Source: Rhizoclosmatium globosum
Lineage: Eukaryota; Chytridiomycota; Chytridiomycetes; Chytridiales; Chytriomycetaceae
Assembly: GCA_002104985.1 (NCBI GenBank)
Contig: MCGO01000086.1
Location: 106,145 to 170,144 of the forward strand
Direction: 5' to 3'
Length of the DNA stretch: 64,000 nt
This document shows positions 44,601-55,405 of this stretch, piece after piece; within the stretch, counting starts at the first letter, position 1; each line of letters starts with the position of its first letter. The position numbers were made by a program, and so were the translations under genes. The notes under the pieces were generated by a model that was not told the DNA's origin, did no database searches, and was given only the letters and a program-made list of their open reading frames with translations.

Positions 44601-44984
44601 CTCCAAGTCAACCACCTTCAACCTTCCCTCTTCGTTATCGCTGACATCACTCAGATGGCCCACCAAGGGCGATACGAGTAGTTCCAGGCCATCGTCGTCA
44701 TTGTCTATCCTTGATTGAATTTGTGCATGGGAGTCCTTTGAGCTTCCCGCAGGTCCCGGTCCAGGCCCAGCATCGTCCCTCTGCCTCCGATCACTTTCTG
44801 CTGCTGTTTCCATCAGTGCTGAAGTTGCCATCGGCGTTTGGTTGTTGGAAAGTTGCTGTGGTGGTGGTGGTGGTGGTGGTTGAAGTTTGTGGTTGGTCAA
44901 AGTGAAAAAGCGCTTGTTGTTGGTGTCCTGTGTGGTTCGGACGGGAGCAAAAGTTGGGATTGGAAATTTTTGCACCTTCCTCAT
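41635..44984 (-). CDS. Large APSES/KilA-N transcription factor
   Basis: Fungus-specific DNA-binding protein family (Mbp1, Swi4, StuA relatives) that controls cell-cycle or developmental genes. The APSES domain is near the C-terminus: YSKIEVWECNIKNIGLMRRV, DGWFNATQILKLAG, KMHLGIHEKVQGGFGRYQGT, an 80-base intron, then IPRARALELAEEYNVVGLLKP. Upstream lie about 850 mostly disordered residues: Pro and Ser/Asp stretches (DSSSGSDASDSGSSSDSESD), AT-hook-like GKRGRRPGS, and RGRGRGRGKRGG. Introns: near 43095-43164 and 41796-41880. The frame needs four single missing bases, near 43923, 42866, 42663 and 42566; each time the next frame continues as sensible sequence. No ankyrin repeats follow the APSES domain, so it is not a classic Mbp1/Swi4. 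It could instead be two adjacent genes, but the joins argue for one. Confidence 0.78.
44858..44882. repeat. GGT trinucleotide repeat (poly-Pro on the minus strand)
   Basis: Eight or so consecutive GTG/GGT units encode the Pro run in the N-terminus of the APSES factor. Confidence 0.6.
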
Positions 44985-45162
44985 CCCCAAAACTGTTGAA
45001 TTGTCAGCTTTCCTTTGTTGTGCTGATTGTCACTAACTTCGAACAACACAAGAAATTTGGTGGCTGATGCTGCGGTCTCGTATAGAGTCTGCTTTATTGT
45101 TAACACCAGCTTTGGGGTTTGTGTAACAGTTGACTCATTGGAAATTCGCAATCATTCATTTG

Positions 45163-45989
45163 TCAAATCAATTCCTTCTTGATCGCAATCGGCATGTACT
45201 TCTCCAGCTGTATAGCATCCTCCAGGAATTCCTGATATTCGTCCACGTCAAAGTTTGTGGTAAGTACAACACGAAAGGGGAAATCTTCGTTGGCCCAAAA
45301 CATTCCTAAATCATCAAAATCTTCATTTCGAAGACACTTTTCATACACATGCTTCTCTCGAAACGGAATACCTCCCTTTTCAAGCACTTCCTTTGGAAAC
45401 CAAGCACTGTCAAACCATTTTGGAAAATCGAAAGCAGAATCCATCATCACCATCACCATACATTTCCCATGTTTCAGCCCGGAAACTAAAGAAGTTCGTA
45501 TTTCTTCCAACACTGCCTGTGGATTTGTTATTTTTTGAATTTCACATTGAACCAAGAACTTTTTGAAATCAACGATCTTGCAGTTTGTAGCGTATTGAAA
45601 GTAAACATCGGCACGTCCAGTTGGGTCGATTATTAGCGGAGTGTAATGTCCCTTTTCATGCACTGCGTCGATGACTGTCTGAAGTTGGGTGATTGGAATT
45701 TCCATCAGCTTTCGCTCTGAAACGTCTATCACTGGAAACGTCGTTGTTGCTCTTGGTTCGGGCTCATTTTTCTTGATTGGTTGTAATTTTGGTTTATCGG
45801 TAGATGGTTCTTTGGAAATTGATTGCCGCGATTTTAGTGTAGGGATTGCCGGGAGCTTTGGGGCCCGAGATAGAGTCTCTCCTTTAGCCAGACTATGAGG
45901 TGCTACAATAGGTTTTGGTTTCGTAACTGTTGACGTGGCTCGCTTTTCATTGCTTGTTCGCTGGCCTTGGACCTTCTTCTAGACTCCAT
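45163..45989 (-). CDS. Uncharacterised protein, IQANK1-like C-terminal region
   Basis: About 275 residues. The first ~85 are basic and Pro/Lys-rich (TKPKPIVAPHSL, LPAIPTLKSRQ). The rest is globular: YTPLIIDPTGRADVYFQYATN, VDFKKFLVQCEIQK, EIRTSLVSGLKHGKCMVM, WFPKEVLEKGG and FRVVLTTNFDVDEYQEFL. The order (DPTG..D.FF.Y, SLV.G.KHGK..V, late VLTT) recalls the domain of IQ/ankyrin protein IQANK1 and dynein-related AAA regions, but I could not place it surely. The N-terminal ATG at 45989 (MESRRR) joins the long frame only if one base is missing near 45973; otherwise translation starts at a Met in KLMEIPITQ. Function unknown. Confidence 0.65.
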
Positions 45990-46258
45990 TATTTCAAATA
46001 ATTAGAAGCCATCTTTTTCGTAAATGATGGACTTATCGAACGACTTAACATGAGATTTGGAGATGGTGTTAAATCAGCACTATGTTCGTGTAATCGAAAG
46101 GAATGATAGAATTGAGTTAAAATAAAGAGACTCTTCGTTCCAACAATTGAATGTTTGTTTGACAATCCGGATGAATTCTGGATGAACACAAAACGAGCTT
46201 TGTGAAATTTCCAATCATTCCCCACAACCACCAACCAACCAACCAACCAACGATACTC

Positions 46259-47755
46259 ATGTCTCCGGTCGCTGTTGACGGGCCACGACAAAGGCCCATG
46301 AAAGGGTCCACCCAAGAAGATGCACAAGAGACAGCACGAGGAGTAACTGTCAAGGACGCCAAAGAACGGAAGGAAGTTTGGTGGATCAACGGGGTCTTTG
46401 TTGCCCTAGCCCACGTTGTCGCCCTCGTGACTGTCGCTACCGTGACACCAAAGTGGCAGACTGTTTTGATGACATTTGTTGTGATTGTATTAGGCGAGCT
46501 TGGGTAAGTATCTCTCGTGATGACTCCCAGTATGCAACTCTCATCTCCCTACTTTTTTAGAATCACCATGGGGTACCACCGTCTATGGAGCCATCGTGCA
46601 TATACGGGTTCTACTGCGTTACGTGTTTTATTGGCGTTTATGGGGACTCTTGGATTTCAAGGATCCATCAAGTGGTGGGTCCTTCGGCACAGGCTGCACC
46701 ATCGATACACAGACGACGCTATTCACGATCCTTACTCGGCAACCCGTGGATTCTGGTTCTCTCACATGGGATGGATCTTTGAAAAGCCCACATACACGCG
46801 GATGGGACTTGTTGATGCGTCGGACCTCAATGCTGATCCAAGTAGGGGCAACCATGATTTCAAACCTCCCTACTGATTTCAAATTATCTGAAAACTGATT
46901 GTAACTACATCTAGTTGTCCGATTCCAACATAAACACTTTGTACCATTGGCTATGACATCTTGTTTTATCTTGCCCACGATCTTGGGGTCTGTTTGGGGA
47001 GATGCACTTGCTGGGTATCTCTACGGTGGAATCGTATCTCGAATCTGTATCTGGCACGCAACTTTCTGCATCAACAGGTGAAATTTGATTGAGATGGAAA
47101 TTGGACGCTGATGCTTGGCTCAGTTTCGCCCATTGGATTGGCGAGCAGGAATTCTCATCAGAACACACCGCCCGTGGAACAACTCTGCTGGCGATTATGA
47201 CAATGGGAGAGGGTTACCATAACTTCGTAAGTCCAAATTAGTTGGATTTTTGGTCATCTGAGCATTCCTTTACAGCATCACGAGTTCCCCAAGGACTACC
47301 GAAACGGAATTCATCCATTGGACTGGGACCCAACAAAGTGGCTTATTTTTATTGCGTCTCGTGTCGGATTGGCGTCCAACCTCTACGTTTACCCTGAAAA
47401 CGAAATCAGCAAAGCCCGCGTATCTACTGCAATGTCGAAACTGGAAGAAAAGAAGGCAAAACTCGATTGGGGGCCAAAGGAAGAGTCTCTTCCTCTCATC
47501 TCTTCGTCAAAGGATGTTGCAGCTGTGTCACAGCTTGTGGGACATGAAGAATGGATGGTATTGGAAGGATTCATATTGGATGTCAGCAAGTTCAGAAGCG
47601 CCCACCCTGGTGGCGAGAAGCTCATTGATGGATATATGAAGAAAGATGCGACAAAGGCTTTCTACGGAATGTTGAACAATCACTCCAAGTCTGCAAGAAC
47701 TATGGTTGAAATGTTACGGGTTGCTAAGGTCGCTTCGGAGAATGTGGGCCTGTAA
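46259..47755 (+). CDS. OLE1: Delta-9 acyl-CoA desaturase with C-terminal cytochrome b5 domain
   Basis: ER membrane enzyme that introduces a cis double bond into stearoyl- or palmitoyl-CoA. Five exons. All three histidine boxes are present: HRLWSH near 46580, HRLHHRY near 46695 and, across an intron, EGYHNF joined to HHEFP at 47279. Two hydrophobic pairs flank them (VFVALAHVVALVTVATV). After the His boxes comes a cytochrome b5 domain (WMVLEGFILDVSKF, SAHPGG with the heme-ligand region, then FYGMLNNHSKSARTMV); a C-terminal b5 fusion is the fungal Ole1 form. ATG 46259 is the first in frame. It heads the lipid block, next to six acyl-CoA synthetases that produce its class of substrate. Confidence 0.93.
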
Positions 47756-48106
47756 TTTACATTTTGGTCTGTAACTGAGTCCAAGTCGACTCTTATCTTT
47801 TCGTTGCTGCCTTCTTATTTCATCTATTTTGCATAAAGCGACAACGATTGCTATCGAATTGTGTTCACATAATTTAAATATTTTTTGTTGCTGGGTAGTT
47901 TAACTTAAATACTAGTAACAAATCAATCAAGAACCATTACCACAATATGATGAGGTGGCGAATTCCAACAGCCATAGAAATGACTTGAATCAATGTTAAA
48001 TATTCTTGCATACCTTTCGTCACATACAATTAACAGTTAGAGATGAACCTGAGATCGGGAAACAACGTTGCTTCAGAATTTTCTGTCAAACACTCACTCG
48101 CATTCA
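47756..48106. other. Intergenic region before the synthetase array
   Basis: About 350 AT-rich bases. Probably holds the desaturase terminator and the promoter of the first synthetase. An ATG at 48043 opens another frame that does not join the synthetase. Confidence 0.4.
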
Positions 48107-50406
48107 ATGCTCAAACGCAAACTCTCGCAAGTCTGGAAAGAGGCCGACTCAGAGACCCACAGCTCCGGCATCTACCGCAACGCCAAAGCTGCGCGAACCG
48201 AGGAACTGGCAAGTCGGCCAGACCCAAACACAAAGACAGTGTACGACATTGTTCTGCGGGGGATCACCTCGCGCGAGGCTTCCACAAAGCCCATGTTTGG
48301 CCAGCGCCGAATCGTGAATGTTATTGTAAGTTGTAGTTAAAGTTTGAGCAGTTGTTCGTTGTTGGGGTGGTTGTGGCTGGCAATAACCGATCTCTCATTA
48401 CGTCATTAGGAGGAACAGAAGGAGGTCACTAAGAAGATCCCGGGTGGCGGAGAAGTGAAAGAACTCAAGACTTGGAAGTACTTTGAACTTGGTCCGTTCG
48501 AGTGGATGACCTGGAGCCAGGCCGAGGAGAAGATCCACGTTTGGGGTTCTGCCTATCGTGCTCTTGGATTGAATGCGGGCGATAAAGTAACAATCTTTGC
48601 CGACACAAGGTTCAATCATTTAACTGTCAATTCTGTATTCTGATTGTTTGTGCTAGTCGTGACTGGATGTTCACAGCGTGGGCGTGCATGGAACAATCTA
48701 TCACAATCACTACTGCGTATGCTACTCTCGGTGAAGAGGGTCTAACTTACTCTCTTCAAGAATGCGAAGTATCGACTGTATTTACCAATGCCGAATTGCT
48801 TCCGTTGATCCTCAAGGTTGTCAAGGCTTGCCCTCTTGTCAAGAACGTTGTCTACAACGGTGCGGCAGATTCAAAGATTTTGAATCAATTCAGCGAGAAA
48901 GGATTGCGCTTACTTTCACTCTCTGAGCTTGAAGTTCTCGGTAAGCTGATCACTTGATTCAAATCACACTCAATCATTCTCCAAACAGGAAACCAGAAGA
49001 TTTACGCCCCAGTTCCTCCAAAGCCAGAAGACTTGGCTTTGATTATGTACACATCTGGCTCCACTGGAACTCCAAAGGGTGTGATGCTCACTCATGCCAA
49101 TGTCATTGGATCAGTTGCAGGTTCCGTTGAATGGCTGCAAACCTTCTGTAATGACAACGAAACATACCTTGGATACTTGCCATTGGCTCATATTCTCGAA
49201 TTTGCGGCGGAGATGGGTAATATTTACAACGGATCCTGTATCGGTTATGGATCCGTGAAGACTCTCACTGACGCTTCTGTTCGCAATTGCAAGGGAGATA
49301 TTCGTGAGCTGCGTCCAACTATCTTTGCTGGTGTTCCAGCTGTTTGGGAGGGAATCAGAAAAGCGGTTCAAGCCAAAGTGTCAGCCTCCTCTCCAATTGC
49401 CCAAGCGATTTTCAGCGGTGCATTTTATTTGAAATCTGTCTTCCAAGACTGGGGTCTTGATTTCCTCGCTGCTCCTTTGGACGCTCTCGTCTTCAACAAA
49501 ATCAAGGATCAAGTTGGAGGCCGTCTCAAGGCAGCTTTGACAGGTGGTGCGCCAGTTTCGAAGCAAACACACAAGTTTATGAATGTTACGACTGCCCCAA
49601 TTCTTCAAGGATACGGAATGACCGAGTGCACAGCTGTTTTGTGCTTGCAAGAGAAGCGCGACTTTTCGATTCTTGGAATGGTTGGCGCTCCTGTAACTAG
49701 TCTTGAGATTAAGCTTGTGGATGTGCCAAACACAAACTACAAGGCATCCAACACTCCAAAGCCCCAAGGAGAAGTTTGGGTCCGAGGTGCCGCTGTTATG
49801 AAGGGATACTACAAACAGCCAGAGCTCACACGTGAGACAATTACTCCAGATGGTTGGTTGAAAACTGGAGACATTGGAGAAATTAACCCAGATGGTACAT
49901 TGTCGCTTATTGACCGAAAGAAGAACTTGGTTAAATTGTCGAATGGAGAGTGAGTTTCCTTTTGAAATCAACATTGGTGTCTGACCTCATGAACCAGATA
50001 CATTGCTTTGGAGAAACTTGAAGCCGTGTACAAGTCGTCTAAATACGTCCAAAACCTCTGTGTCTACGCCGATTCCGAGCAATCTTACGCAATTGCGTTC
50101 ATCCAACCAATCGAAAAAGAGATTCGTGCTTTGGCAGGTCAATTGGGAACTCCAGGACTTGATGTTGACCACTTGGACTACCAAGACCTGTGTGCCCGCA
50201 AGGACATCAACGCAGCTGTATTGAACAGCTTGAAAGAATGTGCAAAGTTGGCCAACTTCAAGCCAGCTGAGATTCTTGGACAGATTCATTTGTGTTATGA
50301 GGAGTGGACTCCACAGAACGAGATGCTTACTGCGGCCATGAAGTTGCAACGTAACGCTGTTGTGAAGAAGTTTGAAAAGGAAGCCAAGGCCATGTACGCG
50401 TCTTAA
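48107..50406 (+). CDS. Long-chain acyl-CoA synthetase, array copy 1
   Basis: Activates fatty acids to acyl-CoA with ATP and CoA (ANL superfamily). Six exons. Start at ATG 48107; exon 1 ends GQRRIVNVI and splices to [15 protein letters not shown]. Then: TWKYFELGPFEWMTW, SRDWMFTAWACMEQ, P-loop [84 protein letters not shown] and the hinge [15 protein letters not shown], followed by [12 protein letters not shown] and [18 protein letters not shown]. All core ANL motifs are intact. The C-terminus ...AMYAS is not a peroxisomal targeting signal, and there is no signal peptide, so cytosol or ER/lipid-droplet surface is likely. No frame break. Confidence 0.92.
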
Positions 50407-50505
50407 ACAACCCAGTAAAAAATAAAAAACTGGTAGAACACAAATAATGAAAACTAAAATCACCGATCTCCAAAACAAAACCTCTCCACAAAACAGTTTA
50501 CCAAC

Positions 50506-52698
50506 ATGCAGCAGATTATCGCTCTTGAAGGAACGGCCGAATCAAACAGCACCCCAATCTACCGCAATGTCAAAAGCGTAAACGGATTAGTATCGTCTCC
50601 CTCCGCAAACATCCAAACCGTTTTTGACGTTATTGAGTCCGCCGTGAAACGTAAACCAGACCTCAAGATGTTTGGACAACGCCGTATCGTGAATGTAATC
50701 GAAGAGCAGAAGCAAGTCACAAAGAAACGTCCAGATGGAACTGAGGTCTCTGAAATCAAGACTTGGAAATACTTTGAGCTCGGGCCGTATGAGTGGATGA
50801 CCTGGGCTGAAGCATATACCCGTATTTGTGCGTATGGTGATGGATTTCGGTCTTTGGGTGTGGTGAAGGGTGATAGAGTGACTTTGTTTGGGGAGACGAG
50901 GTGAGATCGTGTTTTGATTGATTTGACAGCTGATTTGGGGGTGATAGTCACGATTGGATGCAGGTTGCTCTTGGGTGTATTCGGCAGTCGTTTGTGATCA
51001 CAACTGCATATGCTACTCTTGGAGAAGACGGGTTGGTTCATTCACTGCAAGAAACCGAGGCTGCTACACTATTCACGAATGCTGAGTTGTTGCCAATGGT
51101 TATACAAATAATCTCTCGTTGTGAAAAGCTCAAGAATGTTGTTTACAATGGTTCCGCTGCTGAAAAAGATGTCGAAGAGCTCAAGAAGCGAGTTGGAGTC
51201 TATTCCCTGGCAGAGTTATCCGAACTGGGAACTTCTAAGCCATTTGAGGCAATTCCACCTCGACCAGATGACCTTGCCGTCATAATGTATACATCTGGAT
51301 CAACAGGTTCATTTAATTTCTTCCCCAAGTAACATTTACTAAACTGCGAAAATGAAGGTCAACCAAAAGGCGTAATGCTAACCCACAGAAACATAATCTC
51401 CAATGTGATTGGTGTGGCAACAGCAGTCATGAAACTTCTGGACGACGACAATGTCTACATCTCTTTCTTACCCCAAGCACACATTTACGGTTTCAACATT
51501 GAAATCGTCATGATGATGTACGATGTACCGATTGGGTATGCATCGGTCAAGACTCTGACTGACGCGTCGGTGCGGAACTGTAAAGGCGATTTACGAGAAT
51601 TGAAGCCAACGATTGTGTGTGCGGTTCCTGCGCTTTGGGAAGCAATTCGAAAGGGAGTCATGAGTAAAGTGGAAGAAGGGGGTGCTATTGTTCAATCTGT
51701 TTTCAATGCGGCGTATAACTTTAAATGGGCGTTGCAACAGGTTGGGCTTGAGGTTCTGGCGGCTCCGTTGGACGCTCTGATTTTTAACAACATGAAGGAT
51801 GCGTTGGGAGGAAGAGTCAGGATTGGGAGTACATCTGGAGCACGTATTCCCAAGTCGACGATGGAATGGCTTCAAGTAGTTATGGGAGGAGCATTTATTC
51901 AAGGCTACGGAATGACGGAGGCGTGTGGAACTATTTTAATTCAGCGCGCTGAGGATTCCCGTGTTACTGGAAATGCTGGGATTCCTGCAATTTGCATTGA
52001 AATCAAGCTAGTTGATGTTCCTGAATTTGGATATATGACAAGCAACCTCCCAAAGCCTCAGGGAGAGATTTGGGCAAGAGGACACAATATTTTCCAAGGA
52101 TATTATAAACAAGCTGCTTTGACTAAGGAGGTCTTGACTGAAGATGGATGGATGAAAACAGGGGATATGCCGAAATGAATCCAGACGGGACGTTCTCGAT
52201 TATCGATCGCAAAAAGAACTTGGTTAAATTGTCCAACGGAGAGTAAGACTGCTCTTTTTTTCCAATGTATTCATTGACGTTACGATTGACAGGTATATCG
52301 CACTTGAAAAGCTTGAAGCTGCATACAAGTTCCCAAAGTTTGTGCAAAACATATGCGTGTATGCGGATTCTGAGAAATCCTACGCGATTGCATTGGTTCA
52401 ACCAGTTGAGAAAGAAATTCGCGCCTTGGCGGGGCGATTGAGTTTACCTGGTGTAGATGTTGCACATTTGGATTATGAGGACCTTTGCAAGTGTCAGGAT
52501 ATTCGGCAAAATGTCTTGGCAGATTTAAGAACGATTGGGAAAGAGGTGAAATTCGTCCCTGCGGAAATAGTTGGACAAGTTATTCTTTGCGCTGAAGAGT
52601 GGACTCCACAAAATGGGATGTTGACAGCTGCCATGAAGTTGCAACGCCGCTTGATTCTTGATCGGTACAGGGCAGAAGTTGCTCTGATGTATATTTAG
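50506..52698 (+). CDS. Long-chain acyl-CoA synthetase, array copy 2 (divergent gate)
   Basis: Same family, 99 bases after copy 1. MQQIIALEGTAESNS starts it, and EEQKQVTKKRPDGTEV follows the first block without the intron seen in copy 1. P-loop MYTSGSTG is split from QPKGVML by an intron at about 51306-51358. The segment that reads LPLAHILEF in the other five copies is LPQAHIYGFNIEIVMM here, and ELRPT..AGVPAVW is ELKPTIVCAVPALW. These residues lie near the acyl tunnel in the family, so this copy may prefer other substrates. The late motif TGDxxEMNPDG is interrupted by one missing base near 52168 (ggggatatgccgaaatg), which I read as a consensus error. C-terminus ALMYI. Confidence 0.88.
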
Positions 52699-52813
52699 GA
52701 TACCTATTGAAAATAAACACTGGTAAAAAGATCTGCACTGCCTCATTTTTTTTTGAATGCATTGCCACTCCGCATCCTCTGAATTTTTGTCCTGAAACCA
52801 GAGCAAGAGCAAG

Positions 52814-55145
52814 ATGCAATTCCCCAAATCCTCGCAAACAATTGCGGTTCCCAACACCGGAACGCTTACGTCATCGCCGGTGTTCCGCAACAAAGTAGCC
52901 GAGCACGGCCTTGTTGAGCGGCCCCGCGACGACGTGCACACGATCCACGACCTTCTCGCTGTCCGCACGGCCGAGCATCCAACAACGCAAATGCTTGGCC
53001 AGCGCCGCATTTTGAACATTGTCGAAGAACAGAAAGAAGTGGAAAAGACGCTGCCAGACGGAACAAAAGTGACCGAACTCAAAACTTGGAAGTACTTTGA
53101 ACTGTCGGGATACGAGTGGCTGACGTGGCAGGAAGCTTCCGATCTGGCAAAGTTGTATGCGAGTGGTTATCGTGCTCTGGGTCTTCAACCAGGCGATAAG
53201 TTGACTATCTTTGCTGAGACAAGGTAAAGCCCCCCAGATTCTCCCGATCTCTCCAATACTTATCACGCTTTTAGTCGTGACTGGTTCCTGAATGCATGGG
53301 CATGTTTCAATCAATCTATTACCATCACTACCGCTTATGCTACCCTTGGGGAGGAAGGGCTTACGTACTCACTCCAAGAAAGCATCGTCAACACCATTTT
53401 CACAAATGCGGACCTTTTGCCAATGATCTTAAAGGTTGCCAAAGCTTGTCCCGTCCTCAAGAATGTCGTCTACAATGGTTCTGCTGATATCAAGATTCTC
53501 GAAAAGCTCAAGGCGGAAGCTGGACACCTGAATATTCTCTCTTTGCATGACTTAAGAGACCTTGGTACGTTATTTTATTCCTGCTTTTACATTCAAGACT
53601 TATTTGTCTACAGGCGAACGTAATGTGCATGCGTCAGTTCCTCCTACTGATAAAGATAATGTGGCTCTTATCATGTACACTTCTGGTTCCACTGGTCCTC
53701 CGAAGGGTGTCATGATCACTCACGGAAATATGGTTGCAGTCGTCGCTGCAAACACTATTCTTGCAGGGAAAGTCTGGAGTAAGAAGGAACAAGAAGTCAT
53801 GCTTTCCTTCCTCCCTCTGGCACACATTTTGGAATGGGCTCTTGAAATGACTTACCTCTGGTGTGGCGCGAAGATCGGTGAGTCGAACCTATTCTTCATA
53901 ACGTAGTTGAACTCTCATTCTCACTCTTGTTTATGAACAGGTTACGGCAACATCAAGACTCTCACCGATGCGTCTGTTCGTAACTGCAAGGGAGACATTC
54001 GAGAGTTGCGTCCAACTTTGATGGGTGCTGTTCCAGCTGTGTACGAAGGAATCCGTAAAGGAATTGAAGGAAAGATCCGTGACTCGTCCAAACTTGCTCA
54101 GGCCATGTTTAGAGGAGCTTTCAAGATGAAGCGCTTTTTCATCAACAACAAGTTGAATTTCCTGGCTTACCCCTTGGATGCTATTGTCTTCTCCAAGGTC
54201 AAGGCTCAAGTAGGAGGCAAACTTCGTTTGGCTTTCTGTGGTGGTGCTCCACTCCCAATGAGTACGCACGAATTCATGAACGTTTGCGTCACAAATGTGT
54301 TTGTTGGTTATGGAATGACTGAGGGAACCGCCTCTGCGACTATTCAAGAGCCCGCTGAATACACCATTGGAAATGTCGGTTATCCAGTGGCTGACGTCGA
54401 GATTACGCTCGTTGACGTTCCAGAAGCAGGGTACCTCAGTACGAACCCTCTTCCTCAGGGTGAAATCTGGGTCCGTGGACCAAATGTGATGAAGGGTTAC
54501 TTTAAGCAACCTGAGCTCACCAAAGAAGCGCTTACTACTGACGGTTGGCTTATGACTGGAGATGTCGGTCAGATGAACAAGGATGGAACATTGTCTATCA
54601 TCGACAGAAAAAGAACTTGGTCAAATTGTCGAACGGAGAGTAAGTTTGTTGTCCATGGAGTGTGTTTGACCCTGACTCTTTGTCTGGCAGATAATTGCTC
54701 TTGAGAAGCTTGAGTCCAACTACAAGGTGTCCAAGTTCGTGCAGAATATTTGCGTTTACGCAGATTCAGAAAAGTCGTACGCAATTGCGTTGGTGTTCCC
54801 CGTGGAAAAAGAAATTCGAATTATTGCCACTACGCTTGGATTGTACCCAGCTGGAAGCACACCAGAGTTCAAGGAGCTTTGTGAACGCAAAGAAGTTCGA
54901 GCTGAAGTCTTGAAATCGTTGAAAGATGTTGCGAAATCTATTGGATTGAAGCCAGCTGAGGTTTGAAACTCATGTTTGTACTTAAGTCACTGACGAACTC
55001 TGTTTACTACTAGATTGTCGGGCAGGTGGTCCTCTGCCATGAAGAGTGGACGCCACAGAATGGTCTTCTGACTGCTGTGATGAAGTTACAGCGGAAGCAA
55101 ATTGCTTCTACTTACCGTACGGAGATCCAAGCTGTTTATGTTTGA
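52814..55145 (+). CDS. Long-chain acyl-CoA synthetase, array copy 3
   Basis: Starts MQFPKSSQTIAVPNTG, 115 bases after copy 2. Motifs: [52 protein letters not shown]-loop [28 protein letters not shown], an extra intron after YLWCGAKIG (about 53878-53939), [43 protein letters not shown]. One base is missing in an A run near 54610: IIDRK must continue KNLVKLSNGE as in the sister copies. A further intron near 54963-55014 lies between LKPAE and [20 protein letters not shown]-terminus IQAVYV. Confidence 0.88.
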
Positions 55146-55405
55146 AACCATGAATCTTAACGAAATAAACCAAGTTACATAGTATGATGGGTTTTGATCC
55201 CAAAGCTGTTGTTTTGTGTCATAGTCCTCTCTCCTCCCCTGCCTCAACAGCATACAGAATGTAACAGGTTTGCGATCAGTAAAGTGGTTCCGAAAATTCA
55301 GGGAAAGAGGAAGGGGGCGAAACAGGTTCGAAAATGCAAGATGCAAATCACACAGACGAGCAGAGCAGCAAATTGGGCCAACGAAAAAAGCACCTTCGAA
55401 ACAAA

